Below, piece after piece: positions 63,907 through 64,000 of a stretch of 64,000 bases of DNA. The stretch's first letter is position 1. Each line of letters opens with the position of its first letter. The stretch spans positions 11,041,001-11,105,000 of the forward strand of contig JANTQA010000070.1 in NCBI GenBank assembly GCA_027625915.1, read 5' to 3'. The position numbers were made by a program, and so were the translations under genes. The DNA is from Anaeramoeba flamelloides (Eukaryota; Metamonada; Anaeramoebidae). Below the pieces are notes generated by a model. That model was given only the letters and a program-made list of their open reading frames with translations, had not been told where the DNA came from and did no database searches.

Positions 63907-64000
63907 TTTTTGAAAAAAAAAAAAAAATGTTGATTTAATTGAGAATATTTACCCTTGATTTGCTTGTTTTATAACTAATAAGGTGAAAAAGGTAGACTGA

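Noticed and set aside
1-64000. CRISPR arrays, rRNA, bacterial operons or organelle genome
   Set aside because: No regularly spaced direct repeats, no rRNA-like conserved blocks, and the genes are spliced eukaryotic ones.

Overview
The window is very AT-rich nuclear DNA from a single-celled eukaryote. It has long A and T tracts, spliced genes with GT-AG introns, LINE and SINE retrotransposons, and many small inverted-repeat elements. The protein families (RCC1 plus double-BTB proteins in several copies, and a B-box/coiled-coil/filamin/TLDc protein) are of the kind I associate with amoeboid protists, and the mix reminds me most of Anaeramoeba-like metamonads. That is a guess from protein style, not proof. 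The standard genetic code fits all genes, with TAA as the usual stop.

Layout. 1-3.7 kb: repeat relics. 3.7-5.6 kb (minus): intact RCC1-BTB gene A. 5.9-16.1 kb: a graveyard of hairpin-cassette repeats, a dispersed repeat (called R1 here), nested inverted-repeat DNA elements, a decayed LINE reverse transcriptase and a SINE. 16.46-18.29 kb: RCC1-BTB copy B, broken by a frameshift and a stop. 18.3-27.4 kb: transposon-rich DNA, including a diverged tandem duplication (21.0-24.6 kb) and a THAP-like fragment. 27.76-29.60 and 33.91-35.76 kb: intact RCC1-BTB genes C and D. They lie in duplicated flanks where two SINEs, a LINE and hairpin cassettes landed; the sister copies preserve the empty sites. 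39.96-48.80 kb: a three-exon gene for a B-box/coiled-coil/filamin/TLDc protein with a proposed 6.4-kb first intron. 57.3-51.8 kb (minus): a gene joining a PUB-like domain to PIG-P, a subunit of the enzyme that starts GPI-anchor synthesis, across a 4.2-kb intron full of transposon relics. 60.5-61.9 kb: a decayed LINE carrying two hairpin cassettes. 63.5-64.0 kb (minus): the 3' exons of an unrecognised gene that probably runs off the window.

How it fits together. There is no operon. Two themes stand out. First, a gene family spread by segmental duplication with its promoter and 3' flank, so that four related loci date and delimit later insertions. Second, genes stretched by repeats: the two longest introns begin GTTTG and interrupt codons after the first base, and at least one of them is filled with mobile-element debris. 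No rRNA, convincing tRNA or CRISPR array was seen.
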